Origin: Chitinophagaceae bacterium | GTDB taxonomy: Bacteria; Bacteroidota; Bacteroidia; Chitinophagales; Chitinophagaceae | Assembly: GCA_017998385.1 (NCBI GenBank) | Contig: JAGODE010000021.1 | Span: forward strand, 1 to 33,194 | Direction of reading: 5' to 3' | DNA length: 33,194 nucleotides | In this document: positions 16,850 to 25,243 of the stretch, piece by piece | How positions within the stretch are numbered: the stretch's first letter is position 1 | Layout: each line of letters begins with the position of its first letter | The notes under the pieces: generated by a model | Told to the model about the DNA's origin: nothing | The model's database searches: none | The model's input: the letters and a program-made list of their open reading frames with translations, nothing else | Position numbers and translations under genes: made by a program

Positions 16850-18019
16850 ATGAGCAACGTATACCTGAAAAAGCGCATATCACCCCGCGTGGCGAATGGA
16901 CACCCCTGGATTTTTAGCAATGAGGTAGAAAAAGTAGAAGGAGAGGCGGCCGGTGGGGAGATCGTTGACGTTTTTTCGTACGACAAAAAATTTATCGGCC
17001 GGGGTTATATTAACCCCAAATCGCAGATACTGGTACGGTTGCTCACCCGGCAGAAAGAAGAGATCAACGACGATTTTTTTCGTCAGCGTATCCGTTCCTG
17101 CTGGGAATACCGCCAGCGGCTGGGATATGTAGAGAACTGCCGCCTTGTATTCGGCGAAGCCGATTTTTTGCCTCAGCTTATAATTGATAAATTCAATGAT
17201 CATTTTGTGATCCAAACCCTTGCCCTGGGTATCGATCGCTGGAAACCGGCCATAGTACAGGCTCTTCAGGAAATATTTAATCCCCGCGGCATTTATGAGC
17301 GAAATGATGTGCCGGTACGTGAATTGGAGGGCTTACCACAGATAAAAGGGTTTCTCTCGGCTCCTTTCGACACCAGGATTGTGATCAATGAAAACGGACT
17401 GAAATTTCATGTAGATATTGAAAACGGTCAAAAGACCGGCTACTTTCTGGATCAGCAGGACAATCGCCGGGCTATTCAGCATATTGTAAAAGGGGCCGAT
17501 GTGCTGGGGGCATTTACCTATACCGGTACGTTTGAAATTCATGCGGCCTACTATGGGGCCAAATCGGTGCTGGGATTGGATATCTCCGAAAATGCTGTAA
17601 CGCAGGCCAATCGCAATGCAGCCCTCAATGGTCTCGATAAAATATGCCGTTTTGAAACAGCCAATGCCTTTGATGTCTTAAAACAATGGGGCAAAGATGG
17701 CCGCCAGTATGACGTAGTCATGCTCGATCCCCCTGCCTTTACCAAAAGCCGCGAAACTATTCAGAAAGCTATTACAGGTTATAAAGAGATCAACCTGCGT
17801 GGCATGAAGCTGGTAAAACCCGGAGGCTTCCTGGTCACCAGTTCCTGTACCAACCTGGTCAATCCCGAACTGTTTCTGCAAACAATTGATATGGCCGCGC
17901 GCGATGCACGCCGCCGGATCAGGCAGGTCACCTTTCAGGCACAAGCCTCTGACCATCCCATTATCTGGGGACTGGATAATACACAGTACCTGAAATTCCT
18001 GATTGTACAGGTGCTGTAA
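16850..18019 (+). CDS. Class I SAM-dependent rRNA large-subunit methyltransferase, RlmI-like
   Basis: Predicted 23S rRNA cytosine-C5 methyltransferase of the RlmI family. An N-terminal PUA-like domain (YLKKRISPRVANGHPWIFSNEVE) is followed by a middle RlmI-type region and a Rossmann SAM-binding domain with GADVLGAFTYTGTFEIHAA, an acidic loop in VLGLDISENAV and the DPPAF catalytic motif at residues 293-297. The cysteine of SSCTNLVNPE fits the C5-methyltransferase nucleophile position seen in RlmI. The start chosen is ATG 16850 (MSNVYLKKR, 389 residues); a TTG at 16838 lies within promoter-like sequence. A box TATCTTGC at 16834-16841 is close to the -7 consensus. The gene is monocistronic. Confidence 0.9.
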   Translation: MSNVYLKKRISPRVANGHPWIFSNEVEKVEGEAAGGEIVDVFSYDKKFIGRGYINPKSQILVRLLTRQKEEINDDFFRQRIRSCWEYRQRLGYVENCRLVFGEADFLPQLIIDKFNDHFVIQTLALGIDRWKPAIVQALQEIFNPRGIYERNDVPVRELEGLPQIKGFLSAPFDTRIVINENGLKFHVDIENGQKTGYFLDQQDNRRAIQHIVKGADVLGAFTYTGTFEIHAAYYGAKSVLGLDISENAVTQANRNAALNGLDKICRFETANAFDVLKQWGKDGRQYDVVMLDPPAFTKSRETIQKAITGYKEINLRGMKLVKPGGFLVTSSCTNLVNPELFLQTIDMAARDARRRIRQVTFQAQASDHPIIWGLDNTQYLKFLIVQVL

Positions 18020-18021
18020 AA

Positions 18022-18066
18022 GTTGACAGTAAGGGTAAAAAGTATAAAGGGTATAAAGGTTTAAAG
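18022..18066. repeat. AT-rich dispersed repeat, copy C (single arm)
   Basis: GTTGACAGTAAGGGTAAAAA and the following GTATAAAGGGTATAAAGG and TTTAAAG match the left arm of copy A, including the GTTGACAGTRAGGG leader, apart from a short indel and a few substitutions. As in copy A it begins within 2 nt of the preceding stop codon. It has no inverted right arm here; instead it is followed by 7-nt-periodic sequence. Confidence 0.75.
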
Positions 18067-18073
18067 GGAGCCT

Positions 18074-18180
18074 CTTAACCTAATACTTATTACCTAAAAC
18101 TTAGCACTCAAAACATGCCTTCCGGCTTCCACCTTTCGCCTATGAATAACTTAATACGTAGAACTTAAAACTTAGAACCT
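18074..18180. repeat. Degenerate 7-nt tandem repeats (consensus near TARAACT)
   Basis: Six consecutive heptads can be read from 18074: CTTAACC, TAATACT, TATTACC, TAAAACT, TAGCACT, CAAAACA. A second block runs from 18146 to 18180: ATAACTT, AATACGT, AGAACTT, AAAACTT, AGAACCT, the same units in a shifted phase. About 30 bp of non-periodic sequence separates the blocks. The second block reaches the stop codon of the minus-strand gene at 18179-18181. Confidence 0.7.
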
Positions 18181-18517
18181 ACTTCGATACCTGGAACTTG
18201 CCGGTATCTACCAGCTTGCCGCCGGCATCGGTAATATGGAAGATGTACACACCGCGGTTATAATCTGTAACGGGGATGGTTGTTTTTTCCTGAATATTCT
18301 GTGATTCGTACATTTTTTTACCCAGGAAACTATAGATAGAGAGGGTAAGACCTTTTTGATACAGCTTCTGCAGGTCAAACGTGATATTGGCGGTAGCGGG
18401 GTTCGGATAAAATTTAACCGACTTATCTGCTTCCGGCCTGGGTTCACGTGATACCTGTGCTGTAGCACTAAAGGTAATCAGGAGAATAAAAGATATTATG
18501 GGTAGAATTCGCTTCAA
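18179..18517 (-). CDS. Secreted protein consisting almost only of a T9SS type A sorting domain
   Basis: 112 residues: a signal peptide (residues 1-20, KRILPIISFILLITFSATAQ), about 12 linker residues (VSREPRPEADKS), and then a T9SS C-terminal sorting domain (VKFYPNPATANITFDLQK, LSIYSFLGKKMYE, YNRGVYIFHITDAGGKLVDTGKFQV). These are the usual landmarks FYPNPA, the Y-rich middle strand, GVY and the final K-F-V strand. No cargo domain is present. The start is TTG at 18517; no ATG lies in frame upstream, and later Met residues would delete the signal peptide. A perfect TAAATTTG box (18530-18523) ends 5 nt before the TTG, implying a nearly leaderless mRNA. Function unknown. Confidence 0.8.
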   Translation of the reverse strand: MKRILPIISFILLITFSATAQVSREPRPEADKSVKFYPNPATANITFDLQKLYQKGLTLSIYSFLGKKMYESQNIQEKTTIPVTDYNRGVYIFHITDAGGKLVDTGKFQVSK

Positions 18518-18522
18518 CGAAA

Positions 18523-18530
18523 CAAATTTA
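18523..18530 (-). promoter_or_regulatory. -7 box abutting the start of the sorting-domain gene
   Basis: TAAATTTG on the minus strand matches TAnnTTTG exactly and ends 5 nt before the TTG start at 18517, so transcription would begin at or next to the start codon. No TTG element is at the usual distance. Confidence 0.35.
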
Positions 18531-18592
18531 CATTTATTATGACAATAATAGAACCAAAAATCAATTCATGCAACGTAGAACTACGATAAACT

Positions 18593-18626
18593 AAAAAAAG
18601 TTCTAAACCAATGATTTAGAACTTTT
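18593..18626 (-). terminator. Rho-independent terminator of the peroxiredoxin gene
   Basis: On the minus strand AAAAGTTCTAAA pairs with TTTAGAACTTTT (12 bp) around a 7-nt loop and runs into a T7 tract, 25 nt after the peroxiredoxin stop. Confidence 0.85.
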
Positions 18627-18650
18627 AAGAGAAGTGCTTTTAACAAAAAT

Positions 18651-19121
18651 TTAGTTCAGTTCCTTCAATACCTCCTGGATGCTGTTAAAATTGGGAACAT
18701 CGCCGGCATTTTCCAGGACTTCGGCATACCGTACGATGCCTTCACGGTCGATCACAAAGGCGGCTCTTTTTGATACACCTTTCATATCCAGGATCCAGTC
18801 TGTGTAGATGGCTCCATAGGCGGCAGAGGCTTCTTTATTAAAATCGCTCAGCAGCGGAAAATTGTATTGCTGGGCTTCTTTAAACTGGGCCAGTGTAAAA
18901 ACGGAGTCGACAGAAATGCCGAATACAGCAGCGTTGGCATTTGCATAAGTGGCAATATTATCGCGTACGCCGCAGAGTTCTGTGGTACATACGCTGGTAA
19001 ATGCCTGGGGGAAAAACAGGAGTAAAACGTTTTTCCCTTTTTGCTCAGAGAGTGTCACTTTGTTTTTAGCACTATCATAAAGGCTGAAATCGGGTGCCTG
19101 CTGGCCTGCCTGGATCTGCAT
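18651..19121 (-). CDS. Peroxiredoxin (AhpC/TSA family, Bcp/PrxQ-like)
   Basis: Thiol peroxidase that reduces H2O2 and organic hydroperoxides in the cytoplasm. The thioredoxin fold is recognisable from GQQAPDFSLYDS through LLLFFPQAFTSVCTTELC, which holds the peroxidatic Cys45 and a candidate resolving Cys50, the same spacing as in E. coli Bcp. FGISVDSVFTLAQFKE and FPLLSDFNKEASAAYG are further family blocks, and AAFVIDREGIVRYAEVLEN contains the conserved active-site surroundings. Length 156 is typical. The catalytic motif is T-S-V-C rather than P-x-T-x-x-C with proline in the first position (QAFTSVC), which is also seen in AhpE-type proteins. Single-gene unit with its own terminator. Confidence 0.9.
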   Translation of the reverse strand: MQIQAGQQAPDFSLYDSAKNKVTLSEQKGKNVLLLFFPQAFTSVCTTELCGVRDNIATYANANAAVFGISVDSVFTLAQFKEAQQYNFPLLSDFNKEASAAYGAIYTDWILDMKGVSKRAAFVIDREGIVRYAEVLENAGDVPNFNSIQEVLKELN

Positions 19122-19196
19122 GATTGTCTGAATTAATGGTTAAGAATAAAAACGGTATGCGAAAGTAACAAATACAGCTGCAAAAGGTTGAATCTG

Positions 19197-20216
19197 TCAG
19201 AACCGTGGGCAGCGTACTGCATTCAGGCTTGAGTTGTTACGATCGGGTAAGAAGCCGATATAGGAAAGACTGAGTTCAAATCCGCCACGGCCCAGGCTGG
19301 CTGGCCGCAACCTGGAAATATTTACATCATAGCTGAAGGCAAAAGAAAATCCGCTGTAATCAACCTTGATTACAGGAATGAAGGCATCGCTCCAGCGCAG
19401 GAATAATCCGCCGTGAATAACATAGTCGGGATTGTCGATCTCGGGCCCCAGTTTAAGGCCATACAAAGCGCCGGTCACCACTTCCTGGTATTTATTTTGT
19501 AAAGAATAATCACCCTGCAGCGTAATGTATGACCATTCGGTCACGCCAAAGCGAAAACCGGCAGAGGCTACCCATTTGGGGTAAAGAGTAGTGTTGGGGT
19601 CGCGGAAGAAAGAATTACGGGGTTTGGTAAAATGATGATAAGCGAGGCCCAGGTAATAGTTGTCGGCCGGGTCATCGCTGAGATTGGAATTATAACTCAT
19701 GCCTACGCTGCCATCGAGGTAGGTATAATTGGTAGCAATGGCGGGTTCATTGTCGCCTCCACCAGTATAGGTGCCATCGGTAGTAATCTTGCTGCGGTCG
19801 AAATGCCGGTTCACAACACCTCCCATAAAACCCAGCGAGAGGTAACGGTTCTGATCGGCGCTGAGGGCCTTGTGATAGTTGAGTGTGGGCAGTATGCTGG
19901 TTTGAGTAAGAGCCGCCGTTCCGGCACGGTCAAAAAATACCTGACCGCCCAGCGTAATGAAATCATCCATTTTGCCAATGGGCATTTTGTATTCACCGTT
20001 TAGCGACACGGTCTTGTACCCTTCGGTTACACTGCGCCATTGATCGCGATATACGGTCTGAATGCGGTAGTCGCCGGTGAAAATACCGGCCAGTCCGGGA
20101 TTGCGCAGCAGCGGAGTTTCAAAAAACTGGGAAAAATGCAGATCCTGGGCATGCAGGGGCCGTCCTGCTGCCAGCAGGCAGATAAACCAGAACAGATATG
20201 TATGCCATCGTCTCAT
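19197..20216 (-). CDS. PorP/SprF family outer-membrane protein (type IX secretion partner)
   Basis: 339 residues. The signal peptide (MRRWHTYLFWFICLLAAGRPLHAQ) is followed by the PorP/SprF opening DLHFSQFFETPLLRNPGLAG, IFTGDYRIQTVYRDQWRSV and a series of amphipathic beta-strands ending in GRGGFELSLSYIGF, consistent with an outer-membrane beta-barrel. In Flavobacterium SprF is needed for surface delivery of the giant adhesin SprB, and such genes usually sit directly after a gene for a protein with a type B sorting domain. That is the case here: the PKD gene ends 8 bp upstream in the same transcript. I infer that this protein helps to export or anchor that specific PKD protein. Confidence 0.93.
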   Translation of the reverse strand: MRRWHTYLFWFICLLAAGRPLHAQDLHFSQFFETPLLRNPGLAGIFTGDYRIQTVYRDQWRSVTEGYKTVSLNGEYKMPIGKMDDFITLGGQVFFDRAGTAALTQTSILPTLNYHKALSADQNRYLSLGFMGGVVNRHFDRSKITTDGTYTGGGDNEPAIATNYTYLDGSVGMSYNSNLSDDPADNYYLGLAYHHFTKPRNSFFRDPNTTLYPKWVASAGFRFGVTEWSYITLQGDYSLQNKYQEVVTGALYGLKLGPEIDNPDYVIHGGLFLRWSDAFIPVIKVDYSGFSFAFSYDVNISRLRPASLGRGGFELSLSYIGFLPDRNNSSLNAVRCPRF

Positions 20217-20224
20217 AAGCGGTA

Positions 20225-23200
20225 TCAGCGTAGCAGTGTTACGTTTCCTTTTACCGGAATAACAGAATTGTTTTCACAGACTATCTCCATCAGATATATG
20301 TATACATCAGCGCTTGCTTTTTGTCCTTTGAAAGTGCCATCCCAGCCGGCTGCGGCATCGTTGGGGCTCATATCTTTTTTGTCAAAGACCACCTGTCCCC
20401 AGCGGTTGAAAATGGTGAATTTGCGGATTTTAAACAGCCCGGTGCCACGCGGGAAGAACGATTCATTGCGACCATCGCCATTGGGCGAGAAGGTATTTGG
20501 TACGAAATAGTTGAAGTTGTTGCAAACAACATTTACCGTTACAGACCCGCTGTTGCGGCATCCGTGAACCGTTTCCATATTTACCCGATAGGTAGTACTG
20601 GCCTGCGGATTAGCTACAGGCTGCGGGCAGTCAAAACAGCTGAGGCGGTATTGGGGAGCCCAGGTATAACTGGCCATATTGCCGGTATAATTCATGAGCA
20701 ATGGTGTACTGGCGCCGGAAATAATAGTAATAGGATCCTGCTGCGGCGTTGCGGTGGGCAGCGGACTTACGTACAATGGATGGAAAGCCGTGTCGCTACA
20801 GCCGATTTTATTGGCCGTGATGAGCTGAACAGTGAAGTTGCCGGCTGTATTATAAGTGGCCGCTCCATTCTGACTGGCGGCACCTTGTCCATTCCCGAAA
20901 TTCCATTGCCATTTGGTGAGCGTGTCGGGTACAGCAATGAGTCCGCCAAATTGCTCTGTTGCATTAATGCAAATAGTATCCCTTGCTACTATGGAAGGCT
21001 GTGGGGTGCGGTAAACGAGTATCGTATCCAGTGCAAAGCTGCTGCAATTGCTTTGTGTGGTAACATCAAGACGTACTACATAGGTGCCGGGCTGGGTAAA
21101 CCGGTGCGAAGGGCTTTGTGCTGAAGAAGTCGAGCCATCGCCAAAAGACCATAGCGTAGAAATGATCGGTTCGTTTTTTGTCGTAAAGTCGGTAAAAGTA
21201 ACAGTGCCGGTATCACAAAACTCTTTACGGTCTTTGCCGAACAGCGGAATGGCACCCATTACATCAATGCGTGGATTGCCGGTAACAGTATTCTGACAAC
21301 CGGATATGCTGTCGAAAATGATCAGGTAGGGCCGGTTAAAGCTGGGTTTGGAATAAAGATGACTGAAACTCGTACGCCGGGTAGAGTCAACAGTGCCGTC
21401 GCCGAAATAAAAATAAAATTTATAGCCGCCGGGAACGGTCAGGTTAAAATCAACCTGCAGTGAATTACAGGCACGGGTTTGCGGTCCATAATTGATCCGG
21501 ATATTGGCGGGGTTGTGTACCGTTACAGAAGACTGTGCAGAATCTATACATCCTCCATTGCCCGTTAAATAGAGTTTAGGAGTAAAAGTGCCATAGTTGC
21601 CATAAAAATAACTGGGGTTCTGCAGCGTAGACATGCCACCATCTCCAAAGTCCCAGTAGAAAGAACTGTAATCCTGGCCCTGGAAAGTGAAGCTTGTACG
21701 CAAGGGCGGGCAGAGCGTAGTTGTATCCTTGATAGCGAAAGCGGCTTTAGGGGATCTGATTTTTACATATGCCGGTTTGCTAACTGAATCCTGGCAACCT
21801 GAGGCATCTGTTACAACAAGTTTTACCGTATAATCAGCATCCGGTGCCGGATAGCTATGAAGGGGGTTGGCTGCAGTAGCTGCGCCCCCATCGCCAAAAC
21901 TCCACGCATAAGATAGTCCAACACCTGATGAGGTGTCAATAAATTGCAAAGGAGTCTGTGGACAATAAACTGTAAAGCCCCGGAATCCCGCACGGGGATT
22001 GGATACAATCAGGTTATTAGGCAGTCGGTAATTGTCTTTACAACCAGCGGCATCAGTTACCGTCATGTATACGGGGTAAGAGCCTACCTGGGTATAAGTA
22101 TGTGTAAACGGAGGTGCAGCAAATGTTTGTGAAGTGCCATCGCCAAAATTGAATTGCCAGTTGCGAATAGAGCCTGTAGGGGTTGTTTGATCGGTAAAGC
22201 TGACTGTTTTATCAAGACAGGCTCCCGGTGCTGATGGTGTAAATTGGGCAGCAGGTCCATTTACCTGTACATAATCTGCTATAGTGCGGGTGGAAGTGCA
22301 ACCGTTGATATCTGTAATAGTCAATGTTACATCGTAGGCGCCTGTAGTGGGAAGACTGTAAGAAACGCTGGCTGAGTTATCTGTCAGGTGTACGCCATTA
22401 ATGTACCAGTCAAAAGTCCGGATATTGGAAGCGTCTACTCCGGCAGTAGTAAGTATAAATGTTTCACCTTTACATACAGGGTTTTTATTTATTGAGAAAG
22501 CAGCCTGTTCATTCGTAATAAAAACGCCTTTTGTCTGTGTGTAGGAGCAGGTGCCATTGGTCACCGTTTGTCTTACGGTATACCTGCCCGGTCCAGGGTA
22601 CGTAAATGGAGGCGGTACCTGGGTGGTAAACTGGGTATTGGCAGGATCGCCCATTTCCCATAAATAGGTAAGTGGTGTAAGTGCGGGATTTACCTTGCTT
22701 TCATCAATAAAAGTTACTTCCCGGGTATTGCAGTTTAACGAGTAGCGGAAGTCTGCAACAGGAGGCTGCACATGTACGGTTTGGGTGGCAAACCTGATAC
22801 ATTTATTGTTACTCACCTGCAATGTAATAACAAGATTGCCCGTATCCTGAAACTGATGTGTTGGATTCTGAAGAATGGAAGTGCTGCCATCTCCAAAATC
22901 CCATAACCATTCTACCAGCGCTCCAGGAGTTGTCGTAGACTGATCAGTAAAATTGAAAAGTGTGCTGGCGCAATCATCTAACGGTGTTACATTGAATGCT
23001 ACAGTTGGAGGCACTCCCGTTCGCACACCATTGGGAATAGTTACTGTTTTAGTGCACCCGCTTACCGTTGTAATAGTAAGAGAGATATCGTAATTGCCGG
23101 GATTGTTGTAGGTATACGGAGGCGGATTCCGGACATTAAAAATAGCTCCGGGCTCTCCCAGGTTCCAGCTATAGCTGGCAACGGTGTCGATTGTAGTAAT

Positions 23201-24550
23201 GTTTAATAAAGGGGTATAACGGAAAGGAACACACCCGCCGGTAGGAGCATTGATTTCAACTTCAGGAATTTTTACTGTAATAAAATCAGGTTTCACCACT
23301 GTATGCTGACAACCGGAGGCGGTAATGGCAGTGAGTGTAACAGTAAATGTGCCTTCACTGGTATATTGATGCGTGGGATTCTGCTGGGTGGAGGTGGTTC
23401 CGTCTCCAAAATCCCATTGCCAGGACACCGCACCGGGCGTAAGGTCTGTAAACTGAACATTGGCAGGTGTCTGGCAAAAACTGCTGTCATTGGACCGGAA
23501 ATCGACCGCAGGCAATGCATTTACCGTTACTGACTTTGTAACAGAGTCGGTGCAGGTACTGTACCGGTTGACCAGTTGTACACTATATGTCCCGGGAGTT
23601 GTAAACGCTTTCACCGCATTAATCTGTCCGCTGGAGCTGCCATCGCCGAAATACCATAGGGAAGAAGTTGGGGCCGGTGCAGATGTGTTTTGAAAGGTGA
23701 CGGGTACATTCAGACAGATATCGGCAGGTACCGTAAAATCGGTAGTGGCACTATTGATGGTAATGGTTTTTTGAAAAGAACCCGTACAGCCCAGCGTACT
23801 GCTGGTATTAAGGGTGACCGTATAGGTGCCCGGAGCATTATAGGTAGCTGTAGGATTGACTGCGGTACTGGTTTGGCCATTTCCGAAATTCCATGAATAA
23901 CTGATTGTACCGGGACCATTTGATTGGTTTCGAAAATTGACCGTATAGGGAGCCCGGCAGGTGGCTGGTGGCGTAAAGTCGAAGTCAGTAGCAATAGAGC
24001 CTACAATACGGATATAACTGCTTCTGACACGTGTTTGTTTGCACCCTGTACTGCTGGTGACGGTAAGCGTAACCGCGTAATAGCCTACATTATTATATGT
24101 GTGACTTGGATTTTGCTGAGTCGAAGTGCTGCCGTCTCCAAAATCCCATTCCCAACTCACAATCGTGCCGGTAGCCGTGGTAGATGCATCCGTAAACTGG
24201 ATGGTAGCCGGCACGCAGGCGAGGGTCAGATTTGAAGTAAAGTTGACTGTAGGTGAAGGGTAGACAGTTATATAGTCAATACGTTCGGTCTGCGCAATAC
24301 CGGTGCTGTTCTGAACAACTAACCTGACGGAATAGGTACCTGGGGCACTGAATGTAACAACCGGATTTTTTACACTGGAAAGTGTGCCATTGCTGAATTC
24401 CCAGTTCCAACTGGTTGGATTTCCCGTAGACTGATCGGTAAAACTAACGGTAAGAGGTGCACAGCCCGAAGTTATATTGGCCGTAAAACTCGCAACTGGG
24501 TTCTGGCTAAAAGCGGGAACACTGCCTGCCAGTAATAGCAGTACAGCCAC
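20225..24550 (-). CDS. Giant PKD-repeat surface protein with T9SS type B (gliding-type) C-terminal domain
   Basis: At least 1441 residues, with about 15 tandem PKD/Ig-like modules of roughly 85-95 residues. Most carry the WxFGDG core (WDFGDGSTSTQQNPSHTY is typical); modules near the sixth and eighth positions have the variants WNLGEP and WEMGDP. Nearly every module has one Cys early and one in its last strand, suggesting one disulphide each. The last 90 residues are a CHU_C/type B sorting domain (NTFSPNGDGRNE, FTIFNRWGQVVF, WDGTF, DVYIYLMEI). It is likely exported by T9SS and shown on the surface as an adhesin. The GTG at 24550 sits inside the signal peptide; reading on upstream adds KCLKTLSYHTFKKTL after an ATA codon (24598), with no standard start in frame. 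Confidence 0.92.
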   Translation of the reverse strand: MAVLLLLAGSVPAFSQNPVASFTANITSGCAPLTVSFTDQSTGNPTSWNWEFSNGTLSSVKNPVVTFSAPGTYSVRLVVQNSTGIAQTERIDYITVYPSPTVNFTSNLTLACVPATIQFTDASTTATGTIVSWEWDFGDGSTSTQQNPSHTYNNVGYYAVTLTVTSSTGCKQTRVRSSYIRIVGSIATDFDFTPPATCRAPYTVNFRNQSNGPGTISYSWNFGNGQTSTAVNPTATYNAPGTYTVTLNTSSTLGCTGSFQKTITINSATTDFTVPADICLNVPVTFQNTSAPAPTSSLWYFGDGSSSGQINAVKAFTTPGTYSVQLVNRYSTCTDSVTKSVTVNALPAVDFRSNDSSFCQTPANVQFTDLTPGAVSWQWDFGDGTTSTQQNPTHQYTSEGTFTVTLTAITASGCQHTVVKPDFITVKIPEVEINAPTGGCVPFRYTPLLNITTIDTVASYSWNLGEPGAIFNVRNPPPYTYNNPGNYDISLTITTVSGCTKTVTIPNGVRTGVPPTVAFNVTPLDDCASTLFNFTDQSTTTPGALVEWLWDFGDGSTSILQNPTHQFQDTGNLVITLQVSNNKCIRFATQTVHVQPPVADFRYSLNCNTREVTFIDESKVNPALTPLTYLWEMGDPANTQFTTQVPPPFTYPGPGRYTVRQTVTNGTCSYTQTKGVFITNEQAAFSINKNPVCKGETFILTTAGVDASNIRTFDWYINGVHLTDNSASVSYSLPTTGAYDVTLTITDINGCTSTRTIADYVQVNGPAAQFTPSAPGACLDKTVSFTDQTTPTGSIRNWQFNFGDGTSQTFAAPPFTHTYTQVGSYPVYMTVTDAAGCKDNYRLPNNLIVSNPRAGFRGFTVYCPQTPLQFIDTSSGVGLSYAWSFGDGGAATAANPLHSYPAPDADYTVKLVVTDASGCQDSVSKPAYVKIRSPKAAFAIKDTTTLCPPLRTSFTFQGQDYSSFYWDFGDGGMSTLQNPSYFYGNYGTFTPKLYLTGNGGCIDSAQSSVTVHNPANIRINYGPQTRACNSLQVDFNLTVPGGYKFYFYFGDGTVDSTRRTSFSHLYSKPSFNRPYLIIFDSISGCQNTVTGNPRIDVMGAIPLFGKDRKEFCDTGTVTFTDFTTKNEPIISTLWSFGDGSTSSAQSPSHRFTQPGTYVVRLDVTTQSNCSSFALDTILVYRTPQPSIVARDTICINATEQFGGLIAVPDTLTKWQWNFGNGQGAASQNGAATYNTAGNFTVQLITANKIGCSDTAFHPLYVSPLPTATPQQDPITIISGASTPLLMNYTGNMASYTWAPQYRLSCFDCPQPVANPQASTTYRVNMETVHGCRNSGSVTVNVVCNNFNYFVPNTFSPNGDGRNESFFPRGTGLFKIRKFTIFNRWGQVVFDKKDMSPNDAAAGWDGTFKGQKASADVYIYLMEIVCENNSVIPVKGNVTLLR

Positions 24551-24724
24551 CAGAGTTTTCTTGAATGTATGGTACGATAAGGTTTTCAGGCACTTTATTT
24601 TTACTTGCTAATAGCGGCACATACAGGCGTACAACAAGTCAGGCCTTTCCGTGAAACTGCCATTTCAAGTTCAATTCCGAATCCCGGACTTTAATCAGTA
24701 GTTGGAATAATTCCGTTCGTACAA

Positions 24725-24755
24725 TGAAAGTAAATCAGTTTTGAAGATACCCCAA
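24725..24755 (-). promoter_or_regulatory. Candidate promoter of the PKD protein - PorP operon
   Basis: Minus strand: TTG (24755-24753), 20 nt, then TACTTTCA (24732-24725), one mismatch from TAnnTTTG. It would give a leader of about 120 nt before the probable translation start near 24598. The leader shows no further clear element. Confidence 0.35.
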
Positions 24756-24756
24756 A

Positions 24757-25167
24757 TTATAATTTATCCAAACGCATAAATTTATTGTTACCGGCATCTG
24801 CCTGTGTAAGAATTACATAGGTCAGGGTGTTGTTGGTAATTTGCCAGGTACCATTGAGGTAAGAAACAGGAGGCACAGCATTGGCAAAGAGCGCCCAGGT
24901 ACTGCGTGTACCAATATCGCCATCCCACTGACCAGTAGTTTCCACAGCGCCATTATGAATGGCATCTACGGTCATGTTGCGATAATATTGAAAACGATAG
25001 GACGAAAAGGAAGGCGTCAGATCTGTACCGTTCAGCGTAAATTTGGTAACAACCCATTGCCCATCGACCATTATATCCAGAATTTTTTGTTCCTGGATAT
25101 GTTCGATGGTTTTTTTGCAGCTCGATAGTTGCAGCAGCAGTAGCAGGCAGTAAAATGGTCTTTTCAT
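24757..25167 (-). CDS. Small lipoprotein, lipocalin-like
   Basis: 136 residues. The signal MKRPFYCLLLLLQLSSC ends in the lipobox LSSC with acylated Cys17, followed by KKTIEHIQEQKILD as a tether. The mature domain (GQWVVTKFTLNGTDLTPSF, YRFQYYRNMTVDAI, TTGQWDGD, LNGTWQITNNTLTYVILT) has the G-x-W start and alternating strands of the lipocalin-like small lipoproteins that are frequent in Bacteroidota. Ligand and function are unknown. A possible promoter is TTG-N20-TATTTTGT (25213 to 25183). It precedes the PKD operon on the same strand by about 160 bp, with no terminator seen between. Confidence 0.75.
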   Translation of the reverse strand: MKRPFYCLLLLLQLSSCKKTIEHIQEQKILDIMVDGQWVVTKFTLNGTDLTPSFSSYRFQYYRNMTVDAIHNGAVETTGQWDGDIGTRSTWALFANAVPPVSYLNGTWQITNNTLTYVILTQADAGNNKFMRLDKL

Positions 25168-25243
25168 AGTCTGAACACCACTACAAAATACAGGTCTGCC
25201 CGCAATACTGCAAGCGTAAAAATGCTCGTAAATACAGTGGAGA

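Noticed and set aside
20321..21124. 267-codon open frame on the plus strand
   Set aside because: Antisense to the PKD protein's C-terminal part; the long frame comes from the repetitive, stop-poor complement of PKD codons.
20225..24550. Repeated nucleotide blocks in the PKD gene as a CRISPR or tandem DNA repeat
   Set aside because: The repetition is at protein level (WDFGDG cores every 85-95 residues) with diverged DNA, inside one open frame.
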